Virus record (IMG/VR): IMGVR_UViG_3300025093_000026
Coordinates: 1-53,795 of that record
Length of the DNA stretch: 53,795 nt
Strand: one strand, 5' to 3'
Origin: a virus
Numbering within the stretch: position 1 is the stretch's first letter; each line of letters opens with the position of its first letter. Shown here in pieces: positions 18,417 to 26,012 of the stretch. The notes under the pieces are model-generated. The model had not been told where the DNA came from and made no database searches. It saw only the letters and a program-made list of their open reading frames with translations. A program made the translations under genes and the position numbers.

Positions 18417-18815
18417 ATGAAAATCACAAAAGAATATCTACAAGAAATTATTAAAGAAGAATTAGAGGCTGCTCTTAATGAAGAAGAGTTCTACGAAGTT
18501 GATGCTAAAGATATAAACGAAGAATTCTGTCCAGTTTGCGCTCCATTAGAAGAGAAGAAAAAAAAGAAGAAAAAGAAGAAAGCCTGTAAGCCATCCAAAG
18601 GCAAAAGATTTGCTAAAAGAGTTGATGGTAGATGCATCTCACACGGTCAAGCAGGAAAAGCAAAAGATGGTGGTGATAGAATACGCCCCGGTACAGCAAA
18701 AGGTGATGCTTATTGCGCAAGATCAGCAGGCATCAAAAAATGTAAAAATCCACCGTGCGCAAATACACTTTCTAGAAAGAAGTGGAAATGCCGCGGCAAA
18801 AAATCAATGAAATGA
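18417..18815 (+). CDS. Basic Cys-rich cargo-like protein with MKITK leader
   Basis: This 132-residue protein starts after TGAGGAATAAACA and opens with MKITKEYLQEIIKEELEAAL. An acidic linker with CPVC is followed by a Lys run, then a basic body containing RIRPGTAKGDAYCARSAG and LSRKKWKCRGKKS. I recall this body from marine phages and large algal viruses; its function is not established. The high Lys content, several Cys residues and shared leader suggest a packaged nucleic-acid-binding protein. Its stop is only 5 bases before the tmRNA 5' end, so the tmRNA is probably processed from the same transcript. Confidence 0.78.
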   Translation: MKITKEYLQEIIKEELEAALNEEEFYEVDAKDINEEFCPVCAPLEEKKKKKKKKKACKPSKGKRFAKRVDGRCISHGQAGKAKDGGDRIRPGTAKGDAYCARSAGIKKCKNPPCANTLSRKKWKCRGKKSMK

Positions 18816-18820
18816 ATTAC

Positions 18821-19130
18821 GGGGGTGAACTGGTATCGACTGGATATTGAAAATTTAATGTGCAAGGCTGTGTGAGTGTGGCACAGTAAAAACACTCAAC
18901 AATTTAAACGCCAACGATAACGTTAGCTTTGATTACGCCCTAGCGGCTTAATTACGGGGTTGTAGTCGCCTTGTTAACCAAGACTACGAAAAAAGTTTTT
19001 GGCTTCTTTAAAGAGCCAATAGTTAGCGAAATAAGAGAAGTTTGTCAGAGTTCATAAACTGACTAACCTTGTGAACGACATTATTTTAGAAATATTTAGG
19101 ACCCGGGTTCGACTCCCGGCATCTCCACCA
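18821..19130 (+). ncRNA. ssrA: One-piece tmRNA, tag ANDNVSFDYALAA
   Basis: The 5' end GGGGGTG (18821-18827) pairs with CATCTCC (19120-19126) as a 7-bp acceptor stem, followed by A and an encoded CCA (19128-19130). The third pair is G-U, the alanine identity element. The T arm is CCGGG, loop TTCGACT, CCCGG (19103-19119), and CTGGTATCGAC near the 5' end matches the conserved tmRNA start. The tag frame runs from GCC at 18910 to TAA at 18949-18951, encoding ANDNVSFDYALAA, with the canonical ALAA degradation signal. Downstream inverted repeats (GTAGTC with GACTAC; TGGCT with AGCCA; GTCAG with CTGAC) fit the pseudoknot region. It would rescue stalled ribosomes and tag the products for proteolysis. 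Length is 310 nt. Confidence 0.96.
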
Positions 19131-19139
19131 CTTAAAATT

Positions 19140-19499
19140 ATGAAAAATTTAAAACCAATTTTTATTAACAATAGCAAACTGCCTGTATGGCTATCAAAAT
19201 TAGCACCAATTGAAATATGGGCTTTATCATTTTTTATTTTTGTTTGGTGTCGTGGTGAAATTAACGAACAAACAAAGAGACACGAAACAATTCATTTCCA
19301 ACAGCAAATAGAACTTTTATTTGTTGGGCAATGGATTTTATATGGTATTTTTCATTTATATGGTCTTATAAAAGAAAAGGGCGATAGCAAAAAAGCTTAC
19401 TATCATAATCCTTTTGAATTAGAGGCATATGGGAATGATATCAAAGAAGATTATCTACCAAAAAGAAAAAGATTTTCTTGGGTTAAGTATGTAGGTTAG
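19140..19499 (+). CDS. Small HExxH-containing membrane-associated protein
   Basis: This 119-residue protein begins at ATG 19140, nine bases after the tmRNA 3' end; the frame is open further upstream but that part is tmRNA sequence. It carries H48-E-T-I-H52-FQQ, a zinc-metallopeptidase signature, followed after a hydrophobic segment (about 57-76) by HNPFELEAYGND, whose glutamates (E92 or E94) could be the third ligand. Residues 24-37 are also hydrophobic. This layout, HExxHxxQ then a distal FE-x-EAY, recurs in small uncharacterised bacterial and phage proteins. Protease activity is not shown. Confidence 0.7.
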   Translation: MKNLKPIFINNSKLPVWLSKLAPIEIWALSFFIFVWCRGEINEQTKRHETIHFQQQIELLFVGQWILYGIFHLYGLIKEKGDSKKAYYHNPFELEAYGNDIKEDYLPKRKRFSWVKYVG

Positions 19500-19515
19500 C
19501 TAACTAATTAATATT

Positions 19516-19953
19516 ATGGCAGTAGATGCGAGAACAGGACAGCCAATATATGGCTATCAAAGTGTTGGTTTGAACCATGTCGGCTCTTATCAGGCATCTG
19601 CGCGCCCATTTCTCACATCTTCTTTAAATGTACCTGCCTCTTCTGGTACACCAACAGTAGTATCATTTGAGAGCGTTTCAAAGTTTGTTATCATAACAAA
19701 TACACTACCAGGAAGCGCAACCAATGTTCCTTTGCGATTTGGCTTTTCAGAGGCAGGTGTCAAAGGAACTGTTGATAATAACTACGGTATTCTCAATAAT
19801 GGCGAGAGCTTTGAAGCAGATTTTAAAGTAACCAGAGTATACTTATTGAGTGATTCAACTAATGAATGCTCGGCTTCAGTTATTGCTGGATTAACTGGAA
19901 TTGCTGCTAATCACTTAATGAGCAACTGGTCTGGTTCGGCGGGAGTAGGATAA
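19516..19953 (+). CDS. Virion-type protein with VGLNHVGSYQ motif
   Basis: This 145-residue protein starts MAVDARTGQPIYG and contains VGLNHVGSYQAS. It is a clear relative of the 180-residue protein at 41211, which starts MAVDAKTGQPIFG and has VGLNHVGSYQSS. The rest is Ser/Thr/Gly-rich with alternating hydrophobic residues, typical of a beta-sandwich virion subunit. The copy at 41211 sits directly before the scaffold and capsid genes, so a capsid-surface or decoration role is likely for both; this is inference. The stop overlaps the next start by one base. Confidence 0.78.
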   Translation: MAVDARTGQPIYGYQSVGLNHVGSYQASARPFLTSSLNVPASSGTPTVVSFESVSKFVIITNTLPGSATNVPLRFGFSEAGVKGTVDNNYGILNNGESFEADFKVTRVYLLSDSTNECSASVIAGLTGIAANHLMSNWSGSAGVG

Positions 19954-21497
19954 TGGGATTTACTGATTTAAGCACTAATAGTACTTCGGACAACCGCGGC
20001 GCCATAAAGGTAAATGTTGACTCACCAACCACCGCTTTTGGAGAAATGTTGATTGCTAATCTCATCCCAAATGCTCAGGGTGATTTTGTATACAATATTA
20101 ATGCGCAAGTTTTTACAACATCCTCTTTTGCCGGCGCAACAGTAGCTCAAGCTGATGGAATGTGTGTATTAAGCAGTGGCACATCAGCCTCTGGTTCTGC
20201 GACGGTTCGGCTAAGACGAGGGTTGGAATACCGCCCCGGTCAAGGATCGGCAATGAGAGCCACAGCACTTTACGATACTCCAGATGCGGGAAATGCACAA
20301 TTCATCGGCGCCGGCACAGCAGAGTGCGGATATTTTATCGGATATTTTGGAACTAGTTTCGGTATCCTTCACTCCGTATCGGGCTCCAGAGAAATTAGAA
20401 GATTGGATATCACAACTGGTGCCGGTACTGAAGATGTGACAGTCACTTTGAATGGAAATTCGCAAGTTGTTTCAGTTGTGGGCGGCGATAGCCCAGAACA
20501 AACCGCTTATCAATTGGCTAATGGAAATGTTGATTATAGTCAGCTGGGATCGGGTGGCTGGCTCTCAGATGCTCAATCTGGTTCTGTATATTATATCTCC
20601 GCTAGATCTGCCGACAGCTTTGATGGAGCTTATAGTGTGTCCGGAACTGATATAGTCGGCTCATTCACTCAGGTTCAAGACAGTGCCGCTCAGGCAAATA
20701 CTTTTATTGCTTCCGGCTCTTTCAATATTGACAGGCTTGATGGAACTGGACCCTCGGGTATGGTATTTAATCCCCAGAAAGGAAATGTTTTTCAAATTGA
20801 ATTTCAATATTTGGGATTTGGAAATGCTATATTTTCAATAGAAGATCCTACGTCCGGAAAGTTAGTACCATTCCATCGGATTGAAAATGCGAATTCACGA
20901 ACAGATCCAGTTCTTAAAAATCCTAACGTATTTGCTTTAGCCACGTCTGCTAATATTGGAGGTACTACCAGCAGAACATTGAAAACAGTATCAATGGCTA
21001 CGTTCACAGAAGGATCTGTTCAAAAGCTTGATCCTAAATTTTCAAAAAGCTGGAGTGTCTCTGGATTAAATGAATCAACATATGTGCCTTTGGCAATGTT
21101 AAAATCAAACAGAGTATATTTAAATCAGAGCAACTTTGGCGAATTTGACCTTTTAAGATTGTCTCTATCTAACGAAACTGCCGGCGTTAGTGGAAAAACT
21201 ATTTCAATTGGGCTGTTTTTAGATGCGACAGTATCTGGTGAAGTTAATTGGCAATATGTAAATGAAAATGAAAGCATCGTGTCATATGCAACGCTAGATC
21301 CGTCCACGCAAACTATAGACAATGTAGCCTCGCTTACCCCGTTTTATGAAATTATTGCGGGACCCTCTGGAACTCAGACGGATTTCCTTGAGGAGCTAAA
21401 ATTAATTTTTCAAATTGGACGTCCAGTAATAATCGCAATAAAAACAACAGGCGCTGCTAACGGCACAATAGCCGTGAACTGGTTTGAACAGCAATAA
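19953..21497 (+). CDS. Virion surface or fibre-type protein, 514 residues
   Basis: The gene starts at ATG 19953, overlapping the preceding stop (TAATG). It contains LEYRPGQGSAMRATALYDTP, then GYFIGYFGTSFGIL and REIRRLDIT. I recall this combination from large structural proteins of marine phages and algal viruses, where it is thought to be a virion surface or fibre component, but I cannot name a family. Between about residues 150 and 260 there is a Ser/Gly-rich region, and the C-terminal third is beta-rich. Coupling to the 19516 gene suggests the two products act together. No catalytic motif is apparent. Confidence 0.75.
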   Translation: MGFTDLSTNSTSDNRGAIKVNVDSPTTAFGEMLIANLIPNAQGDFVYNINAQVFTTSSFAGATVAQADGMCVLSSGTSASGSATVRLRRGLEYRPGQGSAMRATALYDTPDAGNAQFIGAGTAECGYFIGYFGTSFGILHSVSGSREIRRLDITTGAGTEDVTVTLNGNSQVVSVVGGDSPEQTAYQLANGNVDYSQLGSGGWLSDAQSGSVYYISARSADSFDGAYSVSGTDIVGSFTQVQDSAAQANTFIASGSFNIDRLDGTGPSGMVFNPQKGNVFQIEFQYLGFGNAIFSIEDPTSGKLVPFHRIENANSRTDPVLKNPNVFALATSANIGGTTSRTLKTVSMATFTEGSVQKLDPKFSKSWSVSGLNESTYVPLAMLKSNRVYLNQSNFGEFDLLRLSLSNETAGVSGKTISIGLFLDATVSGEVNWQYVNENESIVSYATLDPSTQTIDNVASLTPFYEIIAGPSGTQTDFLEELKLIFQIGRPVIIAIKTTGAANGTIAVNWFEQQ

Positions 21498-21536
21498 CAA
21501 AAAACTTAAAACTACTTAATATTAAAGGATTATCAT

Positions 21537-21842
21537 ATGAAAATTACAAAACAACAACTAAAACAAATCATCAAAGAAGAGATTTCTAAAGTATTTGCCG
21601 AGGGAGACTACGGCAGTGTAAAGGATCGACAATCTGATAACTATTATGCAGTGCGCCTAGAGTTAATTGCTGGAATGGACATACCAAAAGAATTAGTCAC
21701 AGACGAGCTAATCATGGCAATTTTACGTGATCCTCGTTACTCAGAGGGCGATTCAATTGACGCCGAGCAAGGCACCGCTCCACGCGGCTATGGATTTACA
21801 CTCCAAGACATATATGATCTTATAGACAGCTTGAAGTCTTAA
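21537..21842 (+). CDS. Small acidic protein with MKITK leader
   Basis: This 101-residue protein has the leader MKITKQQLKQIIKEEISKVF, preceded by a strong AAAGGATTATCAT ribosome-binding site. Unlike the lysine-rich proteins at 17.2-18.8 kb, its body is acidic, with no cysteines and a predicted helical C-terminus (LQDIYDLIDSL). Possible prohead-protease sites are I-K-E (residues 12-14) and F-A-E-G just after the leader. It shows that the leader is attached to chemically different bodies. Function unknown. Confidence 0.72.
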   Translation: MKITKQQLKQIIKEEISKVFAEGDYGSVKDRQSDNYYAVRLELIAGMDIPKELVTDELIMAILRDPRYSEGDSIDAEQGTAPRGYGFTLQDIYDLIDSLKS

Positions 21843-21858
21843 ATAGGAATATTCTAAT

Positions 21859-22101
21859 ATGAAAATTACAAAACAAAAATTAAACAAAATCATAAACGAA
21901 GAAATTCAACGTCACCATATTCTACAAGAAGCAAATCGTGCTGTTTTAGTTGAGAACAATAATCCAGCTCTAAGAAAAGTATTGAAAGAACGCTTTGAAA
22001 AGTTAGGCGGCTATTACTTTGAAGCGCTTGAAGAAGGCGACAAAGAATTAGCAAAAACTCTTCAAGAAGAAATGACCAGAATATTTGAGGACCTAACGTA
22101 A
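21859..22101 (+). CDS. Small helical protein with MKITK leader
   Basis: This 80-residue protein starts 16 bases after the previous stop and has the leader MKITKQKLNKIINEEIQR. The body is almost entirely charged helix (KERFEKLGGYYFEALEEG, then ELAKTLQEEM). I-N-E and LEE in the protein would fit a T4-type prohead protease. No enzyme or metal motif is seen. Function unknown; grouped with the putative capsid-cargo proteins by its leader. Confidence 0.72.
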   Translation: MKITKQKLNKIINEEIQRHHILQEANRAVLVENNNPALRKVLKERFEKLGGYYFEALEEGDKELAKTLQEEMTRIFEDLT

Positions 22102-22111
22102 TGGGGTAGTA

Positions 22112-22573
22112 TTGTATTACGCATTTTTCTTTATAGCAGGCTTGTTATACACAAACTTGCTAGAATGGACATTACACAAATACGTACTACACGGCTTAGG
22201 CAAAAACAAAAAAAGCAACTGGTCTTCTCACTGGAGCGTCCATCATAAAAAATCAAGAAAGAATGATTTTTACGATGACGATTATGAGAAAAGTTGGCAC
22301 TCCCCAGGATCACGTTCAGAAATTATGGGCTTAATATTACTAGCATTATTACATTTACCACTAGCTTTCTTATCTTTGCCTTTCTATATTGGTCTCCTTT
22401 ACGGAGGTCTAGGTTATTATTTTGTCCACAAGAAAGCACATTTAGACCCTGAATGGGCAAAAAGACACGTCCCTTGGCATTACGATCATCATATGGGAAA
22501 AAATCAAGATGCTAATTGGGGAGTTACAACCGATTGGGTTGATAAATTAGCAGGAACAAGAATTAAATATTGA
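22112..22573 (+). CDS. Fatty-acid-hydroxylase-like di-iron membrane protein
   Basis: This 153-residue protein starts at TTG 22112, since no ATG lies between the in-frame stop at 22094 and the conserved region; GGGG at 22103-22106 is a plausible ribosome-binding site. It has the histidine clusters of the fatty acid hydroxylase / sterol desaturase superfamily: H22-x4-H27, H40-x3-HH, HKKAH and HVPWHYDHHMG, with hydrophobic segments at residues 1-17 and about 68-110. Such enzymes use two irons to hydroxylate or desaturate lipids. In a phage this would be an auxiliary metabolic gene acting on host membrane lipid or lipid A; the substrate is unknown. It is short for the family but all histidine groups are present. 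Confidence 0.8.
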   Translation: MYYAFFFIAGLLYTNLLEWTLHKYVLHGLGKNKKSNWSSHWSVHHKKSRKNDFYDDDYEKSWHSPGSRSEIMGLILLALLHLPLAFLSLPFYIGLLYGGLGYYFVHKKAHLDPEWAKRHVPWHYDHHMGKNQDANWGVTTDWVDKLAGTRIKY

Positions 22574-22597
22574 CTTTATTATCTGTTGTTAATATAA
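22569..22597 (+). promoter_or_regulatory. Sigma70-type promoter for the SbcD-SbcC fusion gene
   Basis: TTGACT (22569-22574) and TATAAT (22592-22597) are separated by exactly 17 bases, close to the host vegetative consensus. The -35 element overlaps the stop codon of the hydroxylase-like gene. Transcription would start near 22604, just ahead of the ribosome-binding site TGGAGA. This is the best sigma70 match I found and suggests early expression by host polymerase. Confidence 0.7.
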
Positions 22598-22621
22598 TAG
22601 ACTTGAACGAATGGAGATCTT

Positions 22622-25600
22622 ATGCGTTTTGCGCACATAGCGGATACTCATATCCGAAATTTAAAATATCATAAAGAATATAGAGAAGTTTTTAGTCAAC
22701 TGTACGAAAACCTCCGAGAACAAAAACCAGACTACATAATTCATTGCGGAGATATCGCACACACGAAAACTCAGATTAGTCCTGAGTATGTTGAGATGTG
22801 TTCTGATTTCCTCAAGAATTTAGCAGACATAGCACCAACTTACGTTATTCTTGGTAATCACGATGGGAACCTACGCAACTCAAGCCGTCAGGACGCCCTT
22901 ACACCTATCGCCAACGCATTACAACACGAAAACCTATACCTACTTCGTGATGCGGGAGAAACGCCCTTAAACGACCGTTTCTCGCTAAATGTGCTGTCTG
23001 TATTTGATGAGGACAATTGGGTTGAGCCATCTGATCCAAATCGTGTAAATATTGCTTTATATCACGGATCTATTTCAAACTGCGAAACAGATCTTGGATG
23101 GAGAATGGAGAGAGGTGAAAATGATATTAGCATCTTTAATAATTTTGACTATGGTTTTCTTGGCGATATACACAAAACCAATCAAATCTTGGACAAGAAA
23201 GGCAAGATACGTTATCCTGGCTCAACGGTCCAACAGAACCACGGAGAAACCAACGACAAAGGATACTTGCTCTGGGACATTGAAGACAAAGAAAATTACA
23301 CATGTAAGCACTTTGTTTTAAAAAATCCAAAGCCTTTTATCACAATTCCTTTGACGCCCACTGGTAGGATCTCTAAAAGAGTAGAGATACAAAGTGGCGC
23401 CCGTCTACGTCTTGTATCTGAAAATCACTTGCCCCTAGATGTAATTCGCAAGGCAATTGATGTCGCGAAGACTAGGTTTAAACCCGAGGCTATTACATAT
23501 TTAAATCGTGCGCAAGGAGATCGTGTAAATCTAGAAGACATAACTAATTCTTTAGTCAAGGAAGATTTGCGAGATATTAATGTTCAGGAGGAGTTAATTG
23601 AAGAATATTTGCAGGAGTATCAGGTTGATTCCGAGACGACTAAGAAGGTTCTTGACCTTAATAGAGCTTACAAAAAAAGAGTTGAAGAGGAGGAGGAGAT
23701 CTCACGCAACGTCAACTGGCGTTTGAAAAAGGTAGAGTGGGACAACCTTTTCAACTATGGAGAAAGCAACTCTATTAACTTTGAAAACTTAAACGGCATT
23801 GTTGGTATTTTTGGTAAGAACTTTTCTGGAAAGTCCAGCATTGTTGATTCAATTCTGTATACAATGTTCAACACAACATCAAAGAATAATCGCAAAAACC
23901 TCAACATTATCAACCAGAATAGAGATTATTGTAGAGGCTACGTTGAGATCGATGTTGGCACAAAGACGTATAGAATTGAGCGCGTTAGCACAAAGTACAT
24001 CAAGAAGCTTAAAGGTAATGTAACACAAGAAGCAAAGACTGACTTAGAGTTTAGCGTTTACGATAACGCCATTCAAGAAGAGAAAAGCCTTAATGGTACA
24101 TCCAGAAATCAAACAGACAAAAACATCAAAAAGATTTTTGGTACAATGGAAGACTTTCTTTTGACTTCAATGGCTTCTCAGTTGGGATCCCTTTCCTATA
24201 TTAGCGAAGGCTCAACCCGACGTAAGGAAATCCTTGCTAAGTTCTTGGACCTTGAAGTCTTTGAACGCAAGTTCAGGATGGCGAAAGAAGAAGCAGCGGA
24301 TACAAAAGCTCTCCTACGTCGCTGGCAGAACAGAATGTTTGATGAGGAGATTGAGGAAGCAGAAGAAGTTTATAGTGAAAACAATATTAAACTTGAGCAA
24401 AAAGAGCTACACTGTAGCAATCTCAAGCAACAACTTAAAACAAAGCAAGATGAACTACAAGCCATCTCTTTAAAACTCAACGACATTCCTGAAGATGTAG
24501 TTGATATCAAGAATTTAATGTCTGATATCAGCGAGCAGAATAAATTGTTAAGAGGGTACGAAAATGAGAGGGTAAGTCTTGTAGCAGAAATCGCAGCAAA
24601 AGAAAAATACATCTTTGAAGTAGAAGAGTTCTTAGAAGAGTTTCCTGCTGACGAAGTACAAAAGCGACAAGAAGAGATTAAAGAAAGAATTGAAAGGATC
24701 AAAGATCTAGAAAATGATATTGAAAAGTTACAAGAAAAGATCAAAAGACAGAAAAAGAAAATTAAATTGCTGGACGAAGTTCCGTGCGGAGATGAGTTTC
24801 CAACTTGTAAGTTTATTGGTGACGCGCATAAATCTAAGGTTCAGCTAGGGACGACAACTGTTTCTTTGAAAGACCTTTCTTTATCCAAGGATAAAACGCA
24901 AGAAGATTTAGATGCTCTAAATCCAGAAGAAAATCAAGAGACCCTAGACAACTATGTGGTATTCCAAAATAAGTTGTCTGAGGCTAAAATTGATTTACAC
25001 GTACTGAGCGTTGAGATGGAGAGAAATAAGACCGAGGTTTTCAAAACAGAAATTTTGTTATCAGATCTTAACAAACAAAAAGATTTCTACAATGAAAACA
25101 GGGACTTGATTGAAAATTACGAACTTCTACAGGAAGAACAAAACGAACTAAACAAAGAAACAAAAACTTTAAGCAACGATCTAGAGAAGTGCCAGAAAAA
25201 TATTCTTGCGCTCTGTAAAGAAAACGGTACGTTACAAGAGCGTGTTGAAAAAGCTAAAAGGGATAAAGAAGAATTCTTGACATTAGAGAACAGTTTCTCT
25301 GCTTATGATTTGTTTATGCGCTGTATGCATTCTAACGGTATTTCTTACGATATCATTAAGAAGCGCTTGCCTCTTATCAATGCAGAGATTTCAAAAGTTA
25401 TCGCCAACATTGTTGACTTTGAAATCTTCTTTGAGAACGAAGATAAGAAACTTGATATTTTGATTAAGCATCCAGGCTATGATGCTCGTCCTATTGAGAT
25501 GGGATCTGGTGCTGAGAAAACAATTGCAGCAATGGCTATTCGTCTTGCTCTCTTAAATGTATCAACTTTGCCAAAGGGAGATATCTTTGTTTTGGATGAG

Positions 25601-25774
25601 CCAGGAACAGCTTTAGATGAAGAAAATATGGAAGGTTTTGTAAGAATCCTTGATATGATCAAAACTCAATTCAAGACTGTGCTCTTGATTTCTCATCTGG
25701 ACACATTGAAAGATACCGTGGACACTCAAATTATGATTGAGAAGAAAAATGGTTTTGCTTCAGTTAATCAATAA
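22622..25774 (+). CDS. SbcD-SbcC (Mre11-Rad50) fusion, T4 gp47-gp46 equivalent
   Basis: One 1050-residue polypeptide joins nuclease and ATPase. The N-terminal part (about 1-340) is an SbcD/Mre11 calcineurin-like phosphoesterase: D8-x-H10, GD44-x-x-H, GNH80D, LYHG and GDIH. The C-terminal part is SbcC/Rad50: Walker A GKNFSGKSS near residue 395, long coiled coil (about 560-900) with a hook-like C722GDEFPTC729, ABC signature GSGAEKT near 961, and Walker B FVLDEP near 989. In T4 these are two proteins (gp47, gp46) forming a complex for end resection, recombination-dependent replication and host DNA breakdown. The hook cysteines are spaced wider than the usual C-x-x-C. I see no stop or frameshift between the halves. 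Confidence 0.93.
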   Translation: MRFAHIADTHIRNLKYHKEYREVFSQLYENLREQKPDYIIHCGDIAHTKTQISPEYVEMCSDFLKNLADIAPTYVILGNHDGNLRNSSRQDALTPIANALQHENLYLLRDAGETPLNDRFSLNVLSVFDEDNWVEPSDPNRVNIALYHGSISNCETDLGWRMERGENDISIFNNFDYGFLGDIHKTNQILDKKGKIRYPGSTVQQNHGETNDKGYLLWDIEDKENYTCKHFVLKNPKPFITIPLTPTGRISKRVEIQSGARLRLVSENHLPLDVIRKAIDVAKTRFKPEAITYLNRAQGDRVNLEDITNSLVKEDLRDINVQEELIEEYLQEYQVDSETTKKVLDLNRAYKKRVEEEEEISRNVNWRLKKVEWDNLFNYGESNSINFENLNGIVGIFGKNFSGKSSIVDSILYTMFNTTSKNNRKNLNIINQNRDYCRGYVEIDVGTKTYRIERVSTKYIKKLKGNVTQEAKTDLEFSVYDNAIQEEKSLNGTSRNQTDKNIKKIFGTMEDFLLTSMASQLGSLSYISEGSTRRKEILAKFLDLEVFERKFRMAKEEAADTKALLRRWQNRMFDEEIEEAEEVYSENNIKLEQKELHCSNLKQQLKTKQDELQAISLKLNDIPEDVVDIKNLMSDISEQNKLLRGYENERVSLVAEIAAKEKYIFEVEEFLEEFPADEVQKRQEEIKERIERIKDLENDIEKLQEKIKRQKKKIKLLDEVPCGDEFPTCKFIGDAHKSKVQLGTTTVSLKDLSLSKDKTQEDLDALNPEENQETLDNYVVFQNKLSEAKIDLHVLSVEMERNKTEVFKTEILLSDLNKQKDFYNENRDLIENYELLQEEQNELNKETKTLSNDLEKCQKNILALCKENGTLQERVEKAKRDKEEFLTLENSFSAYDLFMRCMHSNGISYDIIKKRLPLINAEISKVIANIVDFEIFFENEDKKLDILIKHPGYDARPIEMGSGAEKTIAAMAIRLALLNVSTLPKGDIFVLDEPGTALDEENMEGFVRILDMIKTQFKTVLLISHLDTLKDTVDTQIMIEKKNGFASVNQ

Positions 25775-25787
25775 GCCTCTGTAGAAT

Positions 25788-25797
25788 ACTATTTATT
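25788..25797 (+). promoter_or_regulatory. ACTATTTATT box upstream of holin-like gene
   Basis: ACTATTTATT lies 23 bases before ATG 25811 and only 3 bases before the GGAGGG ribosome-binding site. That is tight for a conventional -10 element, so a different role is possible. Confidence 0.3.
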
Positions 25798-25810
25798 AGT
25801 GGAGGGCTTT

Positions 25811-26005
25811 ATGATGAAACAAGCAAAAGCATGGCTAGACAAACACGTTGAGAGATTTATATCCCGCAAGTTTTTAGCGTGGGGCACAGCTACTTATTTA
25901 GTCTTAATGGGTGGCGTAACTAGTGATGATTGGGTCGCAGTCACACTAGCTTATATTGGATCTCAAGCACTTGTTGATCTAGCTACAAAGTGGAAACACG
26001 GTTGA
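25811..26005 (+). CDS. Small two-span membrane protein, holin-like
   Basis: This 64-residue protein starts at ATG 25811 (ATG 25814 is an alternative) behind GGAGGG. A basic amphipathic N-terminus precedes two hydrophobic segments, roughly residues 20-35 and 41-58, with a short polar turn (TSDD) and a basic tail (KWKHG). Size and topology fit a class II holin, but no endolysin is seen nearby. Two more membrane-anchored small proteins follow, so a lysis cassette is a reasonable but unproven reading. Confidence 0.6.
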   Translation: MMKQAKAWLDKHVERFISRKFLAWGTATYLVLMGGVTSDDWVAVTLAYIGSQALVDLATKWKHG

Positions 26006-26012
26006 TCTTAAT

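Noticed and set aside
19071-19139. An upstream extension of the HExxH gene beginning at 19071
   Set aside because: This extension runs through the tmRNA 3' end. The ATG at 19140 directly after the encoded CCA is the sensible start.
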